This document shows positions 21,761 through 32,008 of a stretch of 64,000 nt of DNA, one piece after another. Each line of letters begins with the position of its first letter. Positions within the stretch are counted from its first letter, which is position 1. The stretch comes from Diplonema papillatum (taxonomy: Eukaryota; Euglenozoa; Diplonemea; Diplonemida; Diplonemidae). The notes under the pieces were generated by a model that was not told the DNA's origin, did not search any database, and saw nothing but the letters and a program-made list of their open reading frames with translations. The DNA is taken from contig JAPJBO010000249.1 in NCBI GenBank assembly GCA_030068145.1, forward strand, positions 186,001 to 250,000, given 5' to 3'. A program made the position numbers and the translations under genes.

Positions 21761-23437
21761 ATGTTCATCGGGGCTCTCGACGCGCTGCTCGCTTCCGGCG
21801 CGGCGTATGTCGTGTACGAAAAGTACGGGGCCCAGCCCATCGCCGTGGTCGCCGCTTGCAGCGCGGTGTTGGCGGCACCCGCGGCGCTGCGGCTGCTCCG
21901 GCGGAGGCGGCTGCGCGCTCTGGGCGAGAAGGCGAAGCTGCGCGCGCTGATCATCGGCGCCGGCCCGTCCGGGATTGCGGCCGGCATCAAGTGCAAGGAG
22001 CTGGGCGTCGACTTCGTCGTCGTCGAAGCCTCGGCCGCCGCGGGCGGCACGTGGGTAAACAACACGTACCCCGGCTGCGCGTGCGACGTGTCAGCGTACT
22101 TCTACCACTACTCGTTCGCGGAGAAGAACGACTGGTCGTGCCCGTTCCCTTCGTACAAAGAAATCGCCGCTTACTTTGCGGGCGTCGCCGAAAAGTACGG
22201 GGTCCACGAAAAAACGAAGTACGAGCACAAGGCGCTGCGCGCGTCGTGGGAGGCTTCGGAACAGGTGTGGACCGTCCGCGTGCAGAACTTGGCGACATCG
22301 GAGGAGTTCGTGCTCACCGCGAATTTCCTGGTTTCGGCATGCGGGCAGCTCCGTGTCCCGGCAGAACCGAACTTCGACACAGCCAAGTTCAAGGGGAAGT
22401 TGATGCATTCCGCGAAGTGGGACGCCAGTTGCTCCCTTAGCGGCAAGAAAGTCGCCGTGGTTGGCACGGGCGCGACCTCCCTCCAAATCGTCCCCGCTAT
22501 TTGCAAGGAAGTGAAGGAGCTGGTCGTGTTTCAGAGGACTCCCTGCTGGGTCACCACCATGAACAAAAACACTAACCCCGTCAGCCATTTCTTGGTCAGA
22601 CACTCGTACCTGGCGTACCTGCTTGGGCGGTTCCAACCGTACTTCTCAGGCGACGCCATTTTGTTCAATGCTATAATCAACAAAAAGGCACCAGCTTTCC
22701 TATGGAGGGCGTTCAAAAACGAGATCATCAGGCAGATGAAGGCACAATTCGACCCCGCGAGGATGCAGGAAATGGAGGAAAAGTTGATCCCGAACTACCC
22801 GCTCGGCCGCAAGCGGCTTGGGGCCACTCAGGAGTACCTCCCGGCACTGATGCAGCCACACGTTCGCGTGGAAACGAACCCTGTCGCCCACCTGTACGAA
22901 GGCGGTGTGGCGACAAAACTGAGCACCGGAGTCAAGGAAGAAGCTTTCGACACAGTCATTCTTGCAACGGGATTCAAAACCGGAAGCTACAACGCACCCT
23001 GCGACATCATCGGGGCGCAAGGGAAAACCTTGCACCAAACGTGGGCAGACGGCGGAAACGGCCCCCAGGCCTACCTTGGTATCTCGGTACCCCATTTCCC
23101 TAACTTCTTCATGTACTATGGCCCTGGTACCAACCTCGGGACCAATTCAATTATCGCCATGATCGAATGTCAAATGTGTTTCATGGGGAACGCCATGGAA
23201 GCTGTCATCCGACAAAAAGCCAAGAGTATCGATCTAACAGAAGAAGCCTTCGCAAAGAGTGTGGCCACCTACAACGAAAGAATCGGCCAAACTGTTTGGG
23301 CAGACGACCTCTGTACGGACGGAAAAGGTAACACCTCAAAGGGCTGGTACGGCTTCAACAACAACTGGTACGGCACGGTCTGGGAATACTGGGGGCTCAC
23401 GCAAAACCTCATCCGTGACCACTGGAAGCTGGAATGA
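21761..23437 (+). CDS. Baeyer-Villiger/FMO-type flavin monooxygenase 1
   Basis: This is an intronless frame of 558 codons encoding an NADPH- and FAD-dependent class B monooxygenase that would insert oxygen into a ketone or soft nucleophile. An N-terminal hydrophobic segment (about 1-40) followed by an Arg-rich stretch suggests membrane anchoring, probably ER with the catalytic domain cytosolic. The FAD Rossmann motif IIGAGPSG lies at 64-71, GGTWVNNTYPGCACD at 95-109, the Baeyer-Villiger fingerprint as FKGKLMHSAKWD at 210-221 (FxGxxxHxxxW with Asp for the final Pro/Asp), a second dinucleotide motif VVGTGATS at 233-240 and VILATGFKTG near 400. Upstream context AGGAAAAATG is good. It is collinear with the paralogue at 38398-40089, pointing to a local duplication. 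Substrate unknown. Confidence 0.92.
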   Translation: MFIGALDALLASGAAYVVYEKYGAQPIAVVAACSAVLAAPAALRLLRRRRLRALGEKAKLRALIIGAGPSGIAAGIKCKELGVDFVVVEASAAAGGTWVNNTYPGCACDVSAYFYHYSFAEKNDWSCPFPSYKEIAAYFAGVAEKYGVHEKTKYEHKALRASWEASEQVWTVRVQNLATSEEFVLTANFLVSACGQLRVPAEPNFDTAKFKGKLMHSAKWDASCSLSGKKVAVVGTGATSLQIVPAICKEVKELVVFQRTPCWVTTMNKNTNPVSHFLVRHSYLAYLLGRFQPYFSGDAILFNAIINKKAPAFLWRAFKNEIIRQMKAQFDPARMQEMEEKLIPNYPLGRKRLGATQEYLPALMQPHVRVETNPVAHLYEGGVATKLSTGVKEEAFDTVILATGFKTGSYNAPCDIIGAQGKTLHQTWADGGNGPQAYLGISVPHFPNFFMYYGPGTNLGTNSIIAMIECQMCFMGNAMEAVIRQKAKSIDLTEEAFAKSVATYNERIGQTVWADDLCTDGKGNTSKGWYGFNNNWYGTVWEYWGLTQNLIRDHWKLE

Positions 23438-24695
23438 CACTCCGCCTCGTGTTCGGTCTAAGTGGCACAGACCTTTGAAGGCTTCCAAAACGCAGTAGTG
23501 CTGTGGTCTGCGATCTGGAAGCTCGCATAACGGTGCCCTTTTGTTCGGGAGATAGGGCGTGGTTTAGTTAGAACGCAAGTCAATGCACTCAAGTTTCTTT
23601 GTTCTGATGCCGAAGCGGGGTTCTCGACTCTGAGAAGATACCCATGAGTCGATATCGTTGTCCTTTACCAATCCCCCTTGGCTTTCCCCGTCATCTTTCG
23701 TCGCTACCAGAACCTGCGGAGGGTAGCCTGGGGAGGTAAATGACAACGCTCGACTGAATCATCAATCCCTGGGTGTCCCCCCTCGGTCAAAAACGTAGCG
23801 TGTAGTTGGTGTTTCTAAAGTCATAATTATGTGACCTCTGCAGGGGTTCCTGTGTGGGAGGAAGGTTTTGCTTTCCCAATTACTTCCAACTTTCTCCTTT
23901 ACCTTGCATCAAATAGGTGTCACGGCAAGTTTTGGCAGCCGCTGCTTAACAAATCATGTACTTAGCAGGGGCAGCAGACAGTCGTACTGCGAGGGAATTT
24001 GGAGTTTAAGCCAAGATTAGTGGCGTTGGTGGATTCAAATCCGCAACAGCTGCTGCTTGACCGGCAACACGCAGTGCTGCTCCTCTAGCCGACACTCTCG
24101 CTGTGTTCCGTGCAGAAGTGTTTTGTCCTTTGACAGAATGAGCCAGTGCTCTCGTGCCACCTTGCAGATACGGCTGTTTCATGCTTGCTCTTCGCTGGTA
24201 CATGAAGCTTCGCGCACTGCAGAGGGAGCAGGTGCCTGTCTCTAACAAGCTCTCTGGATGACCGCAAGGCTGGCCGGTCTTCCTGACTCGACTGGCTGGG
24301 CTGGGTTTGGCTGGCAACTGTTTTTGGCTATCCCCTGTTTTGGCTCTTGCTGGCTAGCTGCTCTCCCTAAAACCTTTGAAAATGAAGGTACGAACGCAGG
24401 TGCCCGTGTGAGCGCCACACGAAACTCAAAAGTACCGGCTTCCTGCAGCGCTCCCTCTCGTCTCCCGACTCGCTTTTCTGAAGCATTTCTTCACTTTATG
24501 CACCACGCGTAAGCGCACGGGCATTTCCTCCCTTTTTTCGACAAACCCCCCAAGTATCATCTGTGCAATTATCGACAGCAACCAACTACACCGTAGCAAA
24601 GCTACGCATCATCAATCAGACGGAAACAGTTCAGAATACCTGTCTGACTAGGAGACTGCCGTGAATTCTCATCCGTGATAACTGGTCAGCTCGGG
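23438..24695. other. Intergenic region, no gene seen
   Basis: No coding region is supported. A minus-strand GGATTTGAATCC box near 24030 resembles a tRNA B-box but lacks other tRNA features. A block near 24125-24165 (GACAGAATGAGCC) resembles 10960-10980. Confidence 0.4.
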
Positions 24696-24887
24696 AGAAG
24701 AGGTTCAGAGAGAGCGAAAGAGAGAGAGAGAGAGAGGGGGGGATCAAGAACTTCGTGAACGAAGTGAGAGTTCTGGACGAACTTATACCGAAGGGCGGAC
24801 TTGGCGTGCGGGGGGGTGAACCTGTTGGTCAAGTACGAAAAACACAGAGAACTCCCCTCCCGCAGCTCCCCTCCCGAAAGAAAGAGA

Positions 24888-25270
24888 GAACACATAAAAC
24901 AAGTCAAAGGGTGCGGGCCTCCACCGTCAGGTGGGCCCCCACCGTCAGGTGAGCAGGCTAGTTTCGGGGTGGCTCCCTGGGAGGGACAGGGGCGGGGTTG
25001 TCACGCCTTAGCAGTCCCAGGGCCTCTCCCCTCCCACCTATATGTGTTCTCGCTGTCATCGCTACCGCGCTGACATTTCCGAGAGAGAGAGAGAGACACA
25101 TCAAAACAAGTCAAAGGGTGTGGGCCTCCACCGTCAGGTGGGCTAGGCTAGTTCCGGGGTGGCTCCCTGGGAGGGACAGGGACGGGGTTAGTCACGCCTT
25201 AGCAGTCCCAGGGCCTCTCCCCACCCACCTGTATGTGTTCTCGTGGTCACCGCTACCGCGTTGACCTTTC
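24888..25270 (+). repeat. ~200-bp GA-linked repeat, two tandem copies
   Basis: Two copies (about 24888-25080 and 25100-25270) each run AGAACACAT...AACAAGTCAAAGGGTG, CCTCCACCGTCAGGTGGG, GGGTGGCTCCCTGGGAGGG, AGTCCCAGGGCCTCTCCCC and CACCGCTACCG, ending in a GA microsatellite. Partial copies lie at 25975-26045 and 30186-30290. The unit looks like a dispersed repeat that carries or seeds GA arrays. Confidence 0.85.
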
Positions 25271-25271
25271 C

Positions 25272-25582
<311 letters not shown>

Positions 25583-25869
25583 GTCTCGTTCGGACCTTTA
25601 CTCTCTTCATCGGTAAGAAACGTGAAGCCATCGGGGCGATTAACGCAAAATCGATCGAGGGGAGCGAGTTCGGGACTGCGGGAGGAGGGAGGAATTTGCC
25701 TGCGTTATTTGCTAATTCCGAATCCTTAAGTTTCCGAATCGTCCCCTTCCAACCTTGCCCTGGAGCAAGTGGACTCAAATACTCAGGGCTTGTCGCCCAA
25801 CAACATATATCCTTGTTCCATAGGTCCTCAGCTCGACCCCCCAAGACGCACCGAAGGTGCTCAAACAAG

Positions 25870-25871
<2 letters not shown>

Positions 25872-25964
<93 letters not shown>
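25872..25964 (+). repeat. (GA)n microsatellite, about 92 bp
   Basis: A pure GA tract followed by a partial copy of the ~200-bp GA-linked repeat. Confidence 0.97.
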
Positions 25965-25967
<3 letters not shown>

Positions 25968-26131
25968 GGTTTTCGGGGAGGCTTGGACCGGGCTTCCTGG
26001 GGGGACAGGGGCGGGGTTTGTCACGTAGCAGTCTCAGACGCAGCAGCCCAGTCCCAATCTCCATCCGCGAAAGAGAAACAATTGCAACAGGACTGTCTCA
26101 GAAAAGATTGCGTTGACGAACCTGTGAGTCC

Positions 26132-26169
26132 ATTGACCGTGTGACGATGATCATCGTCACACGGTCAAT
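26132..26169. repeat. Perfect 38-bp palindrome plus (AAT)n
   Basis: The left arm ATTGACCGTGTGACGATGA is followed immediately by its exact reverse complement, with no loop. A short ATAATAATAATAA run follows. The location, about 200 bp before the start of the retroelement half on the plus strand, suggests a rearrangement scar or a cruciform-prone site. Confidence 0.97.
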
Positions 26170-26373
26170 AATAATAATAATGAACGGAATTCGCGCGAAT
26201 CTGGAACGGAGCTGAGATGTGCTCGCAGTCGCTCGAAAGTACAGTACCGGTCTCGGAGCCCGCACCGCGACGAACGATCTAGTGCCCCCTTAGAAGTACG
26301 TGGTAGTAGTGATGCGACTGGAAACTCCACGGAGAGCGGGCCCTGCGCTCCAACAAACCTCTGTCTCTCTCGG

Positions 26374-27420
26374 GTTGCCGATGGGCCATACGTGTGCACC
26401 CGAGCTGATGCACACGCTCGCAGCCACAGCTGCAGGCCACCCATCGTTTGTTCGTCCGGAGTTCGCGGAGCGGGCGGTGGTTGTCGACATCTGGATCGAC
26501 AACATCCGCTACGCCGGGTCGTGATCGGAGGTGACGGCGGCGACGGCGCGACTGGAGAGGACAGCGTCGGATTGTGTGCTGACTTGGAAGGAGCAGGATA
26601 CGCGCACGGCCGTGCAGACATACGAGTTTCTGGGAGTGTCCTGGAACCACGGCTGTGGGGAGGTGGCGCTGTCGGAAAAGCTAGTGAAGAGGTTAGAGAA
26701 AACGCGAGCTGAGCTATCTCGGCCGCTTGAAGCCCACGAGTTGGAATCTCTCGGTGGGAGGTTGTTGCATGCGTCCGCGGTCGCCGGCGTTTTCCCCGGG
26801 GCGTACTGGTTTGCTCTGAAGTTCTTGCGGCGTGTGACCAACTCGCTCAACCCGGGGACACGGGCTGCCTCGGATACGGTGGTGCTTTCACCGTGTGTTC
26901 GTGCAACGTTGGTTGATTGGATCAGCGCAGTTCTCCGCCCCCGGCGGATGCCAAGTGATGCTGGCAAGCCTTCTTTCACGCGAGTTTGCTTGGGTGGGGC
27001 GGTGTACTTGTCGACGTCCGCACATCCGAGGTAACCATTCTCGGTGCTCCATGGACCGAGCAAGAGCGTCGGTTGCACATTAATGTGCTTGAGGCGATGG
27101 CGTTTGAAAAGGTGCTGGCCATACCGGAGTCGGTGGCCGGTGGGCGGGTAGATGTTGTGGTGGACAACACTACCGTGAAGGGTGTGGCACGGAAGGGGTC
27201 GTGTGTGCGAGATCCCGTGTTGAACAGGGCCGTCGTGCAGGGCCTGGAGCGTATGCGTTTCCTCGGGTGCGCCCTATCGGTGCGATGGGTGAAGAGCGCG
27301 GACAATCCGGCCGATCTTCCCTCGCGCGTTCCTCTGACATCTTTGACGAGAGGGAAAGTGGCGGCCATGGAACTGGCGGTACGGCGGTTCCTCACTCGCG
27401 ATGTGGCAGGTGGAAAGTGA
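26374..27420 (+). pseudogene. Tyrosine-recombinase retroelement, 3' half (RT palm + RNase H)
   Basis: This is the plus-strand remains of a DIRS/VIPER-like retrotransposon polyprotein. It starts abruptly at LPMGHTCAPELMH, an RT palm motif, then VVVDIWIDNIRYAG (catalytic box with Asn in the second Asp position). An in-frame TGA follows at 26522-26524, then the RT thumb (TYEFLGVSWN). A frameshift near 26960 switches to the RNase H-like domain. The first catalytic Asp of that domain appears as His (HASLLGWGG), followed by INVLEAMAFEKV, VVVDNTTVKG and WVKSADNPADLPSR, typical of DIRS-type RNase H. It ends in TGA at 27418. The N-terminal RT part is missing here but present on the minus strand at 30288-30890. 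Confidence 0.85.
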
Positions 27421-27615
27421 CCTTGTCCAGACAAGCTTATTTCCGTGAGTCCCCTGGACGGGTATTTTCATCTTGCCCCTACGCAATGTAAGTGATAGGT
27501 TTACCCTGGATGGTTTGATTCCTCTTCGTTCTTTCTTGCAATCATGACCAAGAAGTATCCCGCAGACTTTACGTCAGCGAACACAAAAGGCGCAGACAGA
27601 CCAGTAAGCAGAATT

Positions 27616-27944
27616 CCAGTACAGTACAGTACAGTACAGTACAGTACAGTACAGTACAGTACAGTACAGTACAGTACAGTACAGTACAGTACAGTACAGT
27701 ACAGTACAGTACAGTACAGTACAGTACAGTACAGTACAGTACAGTACAGTACAGTACAGTACAGTACAGTACAGTACAGTACAGTACAGTACAGTACAGT
27801 ACAGTACAGTACAGTACAGTACAGTACAGTACAGTACAGTACAGTACAGTACAGTACAGTACAGTACAGTACAGTACAGTACAGTACAGTACAGTACAGT
27901 ACAGTACAGTACAGTACAGTACAGTACAGTACAGTACAGTACAG
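27616..27944 (+). repeat. (ACAGT)n pentanucleotide array, ~66 copies
   Basis: An uninterrupted ACAGT tandem array begins about 195 bp after the RNase H stop. It is in the same orientation, relative to the retroelement, as the array at 33136-33525, so the two arrays act as direct terminal blocks. No frame contains a stop codon because the 5-bp unit cycles through all frames. Confidence 0.98.
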
Positions 27945-27959
27945 CGGGAGCCACTTTTC

Positions 27960-28107
27960 TTTGTTTCCGGCGAGATTTGCTGGTTAGAAAAAACCCAAAA
28001 AAAAAAAAAATGAAATCGAATTATAAATTATTTTTATTTTTTCGAAAAACCGAAACCGGAAAAACCCGGTTTCGAAAACCGGGAAACCGGGTTTCTAAAG
28101 TCCCCTG
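27960..28107 (+). mobile_element. hAT-like terminal fragment
   Basis: A run of GGTTTCGAAAACCGGGAAAC-type sequence ends in TAAAGTCCCCTG (28096-28107). The same terminal 12-mer ends the hAT remnant at 34365-34376, whose upstream DNA is similarly rich in AAACCGG. Its inverse, CAGGGGACTTTA, has the form of a hAT terminal inverted repeat. No transposase remains in this copy. Confidence 0.55.
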
Positions 28108-28263
28108 TTTTAAACGCTGGCCTAGGGGCGGGTGAGAGAGGGTAGGCATGCACAGCCCGTGGGGAATATTGTGCTCGGACGATTGAACCTACACACACCG
28201 TGCTTCAGCAACGGGTGGGGGAGGGGAGTTAAACTGTGCGGTTATCTGTGCCCGCCAAGGGGC

Positions 28264-28469
28264 ACACCTGGTACAGCCGGCAGGACGCCAGATTGCTAAC
28301 CTGAGGGTCGTTGGTTCGATTCCTGATTGGCCAACTTTGCCAGGCGTTTGGGGGTGACTCCCAGATGCAAGCCCTAGTTCAAAAACCCTGCGGAAATTGC
28401 TCCGCGAAAGGATGGCTTCCTAGTATGGATTCCCAACCATCCCCATCAAAGGGAGTAAGGTGCCCTGAC

Positions 28470-28500
<31 letters not shown>

Positions 28501-28510
28501 TGTGTCATCC
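28264..28510 (+). repeat. tRNA-like SINE candidate with (GTA)n
   Basis: The head (28264-28332) has an A-box-like GTACAGCCGGCAGGA, anticodon loop TTGCTAA and B-box GGTTCGATTCC. Stems pair poorly, so it is not a working tRNA. About 140 bp later a (GTA)n run (28470-28501) follows. This is consistent with a tRNA-derived SINE. Confidence 0.5.
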
Positions 28511-28696
28511 TTATCCCGGGAACAAGCCAGGGAGAAGAACGGAGCAATCTTTACAAACAAACAGGGGCTGACTCCAACTGTGTGATGGCAAGTTCGGGGG
28601 CGAGCCACGCATCGATGAATATTTGATGCTCAAGCGGCGTTTGTGCGCCCTGTGATCTGGTGCGTCCAAAAAGACGTCAGCCGAAATGAGGCACAG

Positions 28697-28891
28697 GTCG
28701 CTGCATATCAATTCAAACTCCTACTATTACTGTTGTCTTCTTTCTGACTGGTACCTGAAAACGTGGATGAGAGGAGTTGAGCATGTGCTGAGCTCTCATC
28801 TCAGCTGCGTTGATGTTCATTTTGTGGTTCAGTGCAAAGGTTTGAGGCGCGTCTTTTTTTGGAGTTTTGAAGTTCGCTTGAAACTTCAATT
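28697..28891 (+). repeat. Dispersed repeat family B, direct copy
   Basis: It matches the reverse complement of 19230-19431 along its length. It is non-coding, with no poly(A) tail or obvious terminal repeats. Confidence 0.85.
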
Positions 28892-29068
28892 TATCCTTTC
28901 TTTGCGGCGAAAGGGTGCCCTGTCTTCCGTTCCGGGACGACCGTAAAAACAATACAAGGTGGTGGACCAAGTAAACAGCGGGAACAAGGAGCACATACCT
29001 CCAGGTACACCACAGGAAACAGGTGGCACAAGAACCCCCTATCTGGAGGTGGAGAGTACGTCCTGACA

Positions 29069-29129
29069 TAACAAATCCAAGGAATCGAACCTACGACCTC
29101 TGGGTTAGTATGCAGTCTTGCTACTAGAA
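29069..29129 (-). repeat. tRNA-like SINE head
   Basis: The minus strand reads a degenerate A-box (TAGTAGCAAGACTGC), a CTAAC anticodon region and the B-box GGTTCGATTCC. The acceptor stem is not paired. It is probably related to the SINE-like head at 28264. Confidence 0.45.
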
Positions 29130-29225
29130 TAGGTGATGAGAAAAACGCTAGGGTCGGTTGACAGAACAGTTTTCACCCCTAAAAGGCGGTGGAGACCATA
29201 AGGTTACCCTACGGCCTTCCCCACA

Positions 29226-29857
29226 ATGGCGGCACCTAAAATTGAATTTGCCATTTTAGACTCGGAAAATATGTATCCCTTGCAGCCTGAAACACTTTGT
29301 CAGGAAGACATGCTTCCCATAATCGGCAGGTTGTTGGCATCGTTGGCTTCTCGTCCAGCGCTGCCATTCATCCTTGTCGGCTCTTTTAACAAGACAGAAG
29401 AAGGTTCTTTAGTTGGCAAATGATCAGCTGAACAAGCACTGTTCAAGTGCTATGTGTTGAATCAATAGGTGCAGCAACCCCTTCCCCCTATTCGTCGAGT
29501 TGATCGAGCATCGTAGTTGGAGTTTAATGCAAAGAATCTGTAAGAATCTGCCGTGTCAATCGAGCATAATCGAGGCATGGTCGTTTAAGCAAAGAATCTG
29601 TGGCAATAATGCATCTGCAGGCACGATCGTGCTCAAGTCGATTTCAGTGGGTGAATTGGCACATAATGTATCTTAGAACGCTCTTTGCTAGCCAAGTTCG
29701 GGATGCTTGCCGCCGACGTGGTCTTGCCCCCCTTTCTGTCAACACGATATTTTCCGAAGTAGATAAGGACTTCTACTTGATTTCGGAAGATAGGTACAAG
29801 AACGGGCAAACCTTGTACGCGTTGAAACGTATTTCACACAACGAGTTTTCGACTTGA
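29226..29857 (+). CDS. Hypothetical protein, possibly two exons
   Basis: An ATG frame at 29226-29423 encodes MAAPKIEFAILDSENMYPL and a Leu-rich segment. A second frame ending at 29857 (from about 29630) encodes VRDACRRRGLAPLSVNTIF, EVDKDFYLISEDRYKNGQ and a short tail. Both have protein-like composition and could be exons of one gene, but no splice pair of the GTATGY type joins them. Product unknown. Confidence 0.25.
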
Positions 29858-30185
29858 ATCAGACCCATCGAGCAGCTCGGTCGAGTTCGGGACTTCACAG
29901 GCGGAACTTGCATGTCCACAATTCTGGATAAGCCTGGCAGGCGGAGCCGTGGTGAGGAAGCCAGTCAAGCAGTCTTGGTTGGCCTCGTTTCGACACGAGA
30001 TACAAGAGCGGGAGGCTTGTTGCATATTGGCTGATCCAAGGCCATCAGACACCACTGGGATCTGGATACTTCCTGCGGTTCGAGGTTTCCTCGGTTTTAG
30101 AGGGTATTCTTTTTTGTGTGTTGCTGGCGACAAGGTCACTCAAGCAGTTGCGCGTAACGCATTCTTATGACTGGTGCTCGAAGTA

Positions 30186-30290
30186 TTGAGAGAGAGAGAG
30201 TGAGAACACATCAAAACAAGTCAAAGGGTGTGCCTGAGCAGCCCCAGGGCCTTTCCCGCCCCCCTGTATGTGTTCTCGTGGTCACCGCTA
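30186..30290 (+). repeat. GA-linked repeat, partial copy at element breakpoint
   Basis: It carries GAGAACACATCAAAACAAGT, the GGGCCTTTCCCG block and GTGGTCACCGCTACCG, as at 24888-25270. It ends exactly where reverse-transcriptase homology on the minus strand begins (30291). Confidence 0.85.
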
Positions 30291-30890
30291 CCGTGTCAGC
30301 TCCCACCAGTCGCCACCGTCGTCCACAAAACGAAACAAGTGCCGAGACTCCTTTGGAATCTCTACCGCGTAAAAACCCGTGCAAAAGTCACGGGTTGACG
30401 CGCACTCCTCACGCACCACTCCGAGATACTTCGAGATGTGCTGCAGCGGGACATCCGCCTGATATCCCGCCTCCTCCGCCAATCGGTTCCCCTCCTTCGT
30501 CCACAGGATAAACCGCTGGCGAAAACCGCCGTCCTTCTCCTCCAAGACCGTGAAAGGAACGCAATGCAGAGGTCCTGGCCCTGCCGCCGCGACTGCGATT
30601 CCGTGCTCAAGGAGCGACCGGGCGTGTTTCCGCTCAAAACCTGAAGCCTTCACTGCGGCCGACTCCGCGGCCCCGACGGACGGTGAGAAAGCCATCTGCC
30701 ACGTCTCGTCAAATCGCCGACGCACCGCCAAGGACATGCGCGCCCGAAGCCTCGCCACATCCATCGGCGACACCGACGAGACGTGCAACGGCGACGCACG
30801 CTCCTCGTCCGTCCGAGGCAGACGCGTCGACTTCCCCCGACGAGTGATGCTGTGATTCGTCGAGCGGAGAAACTCTGCAACGGGTGTCAT
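30288..30890 (-). pseudogene. Tyrosine-recombinase retroelement, RT 5' half
   Basis: The minus-strand frame starts at ATG 30890, overlapping the recombinase stop as TAATG. It encodes the front of a DIRS/VIPER-like RT: HSITRRGKSTRLP near the start, a conserved LRARMSLAVRRRFDETW block, then FTVLEEKDGG, QRFILWTKEGN, QHISKYLGVV and DFCTGFYAVEIP followed by HLFRFV, the first catalytic region. Homology stops at about 30291 after WWELTR. The next expected residues, LPMGH, are found on the plus strand at 26374. The frame itself is open, so the truncation is recent. Confidence 0.85.
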
Positions 30891-31975
30891 TACAGATGGC
30901 GCGTGACCTCCCCGGTCCGCAAAGCCCTCGCCAGGGCTACCAGATCTCCGCCGTACCGCAACGTCGTGTCGGAGAACTTGTCTGCGCCGCCGCCTTCTTT
31001 CTCCTCGTGCTTTGTGAGGCGGTCCACCAGCGCCGCCGGGACCACCGCTTCTCCGCTGGCCAGCTTCTGAAAGATGAACGTTGCCGCACCACGTTTTATC
31101 GAATGGGCGCTGAACGTGCTCATCGCTGGCGCTCTCTTCCAAGTTACGTCGAGAGCTTCGGTCGTCATCTCCGTAAGTTTCTCGAACGGGGAGCACTCCT
31201 GAAACAGCGTTGCGATCTCGGACGTCAAGTCTCCCTGCACTACTGCAAACCGGGACGGTCTGAACGGGTCCCTCTTCCGAGCCTTCGGGGTCCGGAACCA
31301 GTCTATGATGACCTCCTGTGGGGTCACCAGCAGGAACTGCGGGGAGGAGAGGGCGCACACCTCCCCCCAACGGGACGCAGTCTTCCAAGCCACAAGCGCC
31401 GCCAGACAAACCGAGCTCTCCTGAGCTCGCGCCCACCGCAAAAGCAGCTCCCGAGGTATCGGCTCCGCCTGCGCACACGGGATTGCCGCACCAGCAGCCC
31501 GCAAAGCCGACGCCAGCGCCCGCAGCGGGTGGTTGTCCCTGCCCATGTGGCCAAACACCGCCGACAAAGCCTTGGCGTAGGACAGAAGGCCCTGAGGGCG
31601 CACCTGGGTGGCTAGAACAAAAAGGCTCGCCGAATCCGCATTGGTCGGCAAGCCACGGGCCACCGTCCATGCATCGAACCGGCGCCACAAATTCTGCCGA
31701 TCCCGGAGGGTGGTCTCCGCCCACATCTTCGACACCAAGACCCGCAGAAGTTCTTCCGCATCCGCTACCGTCACCGATGCCTCCCCCGCCGTGGCCGTAC
31801 GGGTCGTGCCTCCAACCCTCGACGCGACGAGACGGCGAACTGTGCGACCGAACACGGTCTCTCCCTCGTGTACCGACGATCCGCGAGAGGCCCCAGAACG
31901 CGTTCCTGAGGCCGTCAACTGACTTTTCCACCCTCTTGACCTCGGTATGTACCGGCGAGGGTGGCTCTTTTGCAC
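30890..31975 (-). CDS. Tyrosine recombinase of a DIRS/VIPER-like retroelement
   Basis: This is a 361-codon frame encoding a tyrosine recombinase, the integrase of this retrotransposon order, which inserts circular DNA without target duplication. An N-terminal SAM-like core-binding domain (about 72-170) includes TLRDRQNLWRRFDAW. The catalytic domain shows Arg in TASRWGEV (R202), the HSIKRG box (H291, R295) and the nucleophile in DTTLRYGG (Y341). The order R...HxxKR...Y matches DIRS/Ngaro/VIPER recombinases. The gene lies between a Gag-like frame and the RT frame. It looks intact, but the element is disrupted in RT. Confidence 0.88.
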   Translation of the reverse strand: MQKSHPRRYIPRSRGWKSQLTASGTRSGASRGSSVHEGETVFGRTVRRLVASRVGGTTRTATAGEASVTVADAEELLRVLVSKMWAETTLRDRQNLWRRFDAWTVARGLPTNADSASLFVLATQVRPQGLLSYAKALSAVFGHMGRDNHPLRALASALRAAGAAIPCAQAEPIPRELLLRWARAQESSVCLAALVAWKTASRWGEVCALSSPQFLLVTPQEVIIDWFRTPKARKRDPFRPSRFAVVQGDLTSEIATLFQECSPFEKLTEMTTEALDVTWKRAPAMSTFSAHSIKRGAATFIFQKLASGEAVVPAALVDRLTKHEEKEGGGADKFSDTTLRYGGDLVALARALRTGEVTRHL

Positions 31976-32008
31976 TGGCGTTTCGAGAACGGGCTGTGGA
32001 GGAGCCAG

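Noticed and set aside
27544..27987. Frames encoding VQYST or CTVLY pentapeptide repeats
   Set aside because: Any ACAGT array is open in all frames on both strands. This alone is not evidence of a protein.
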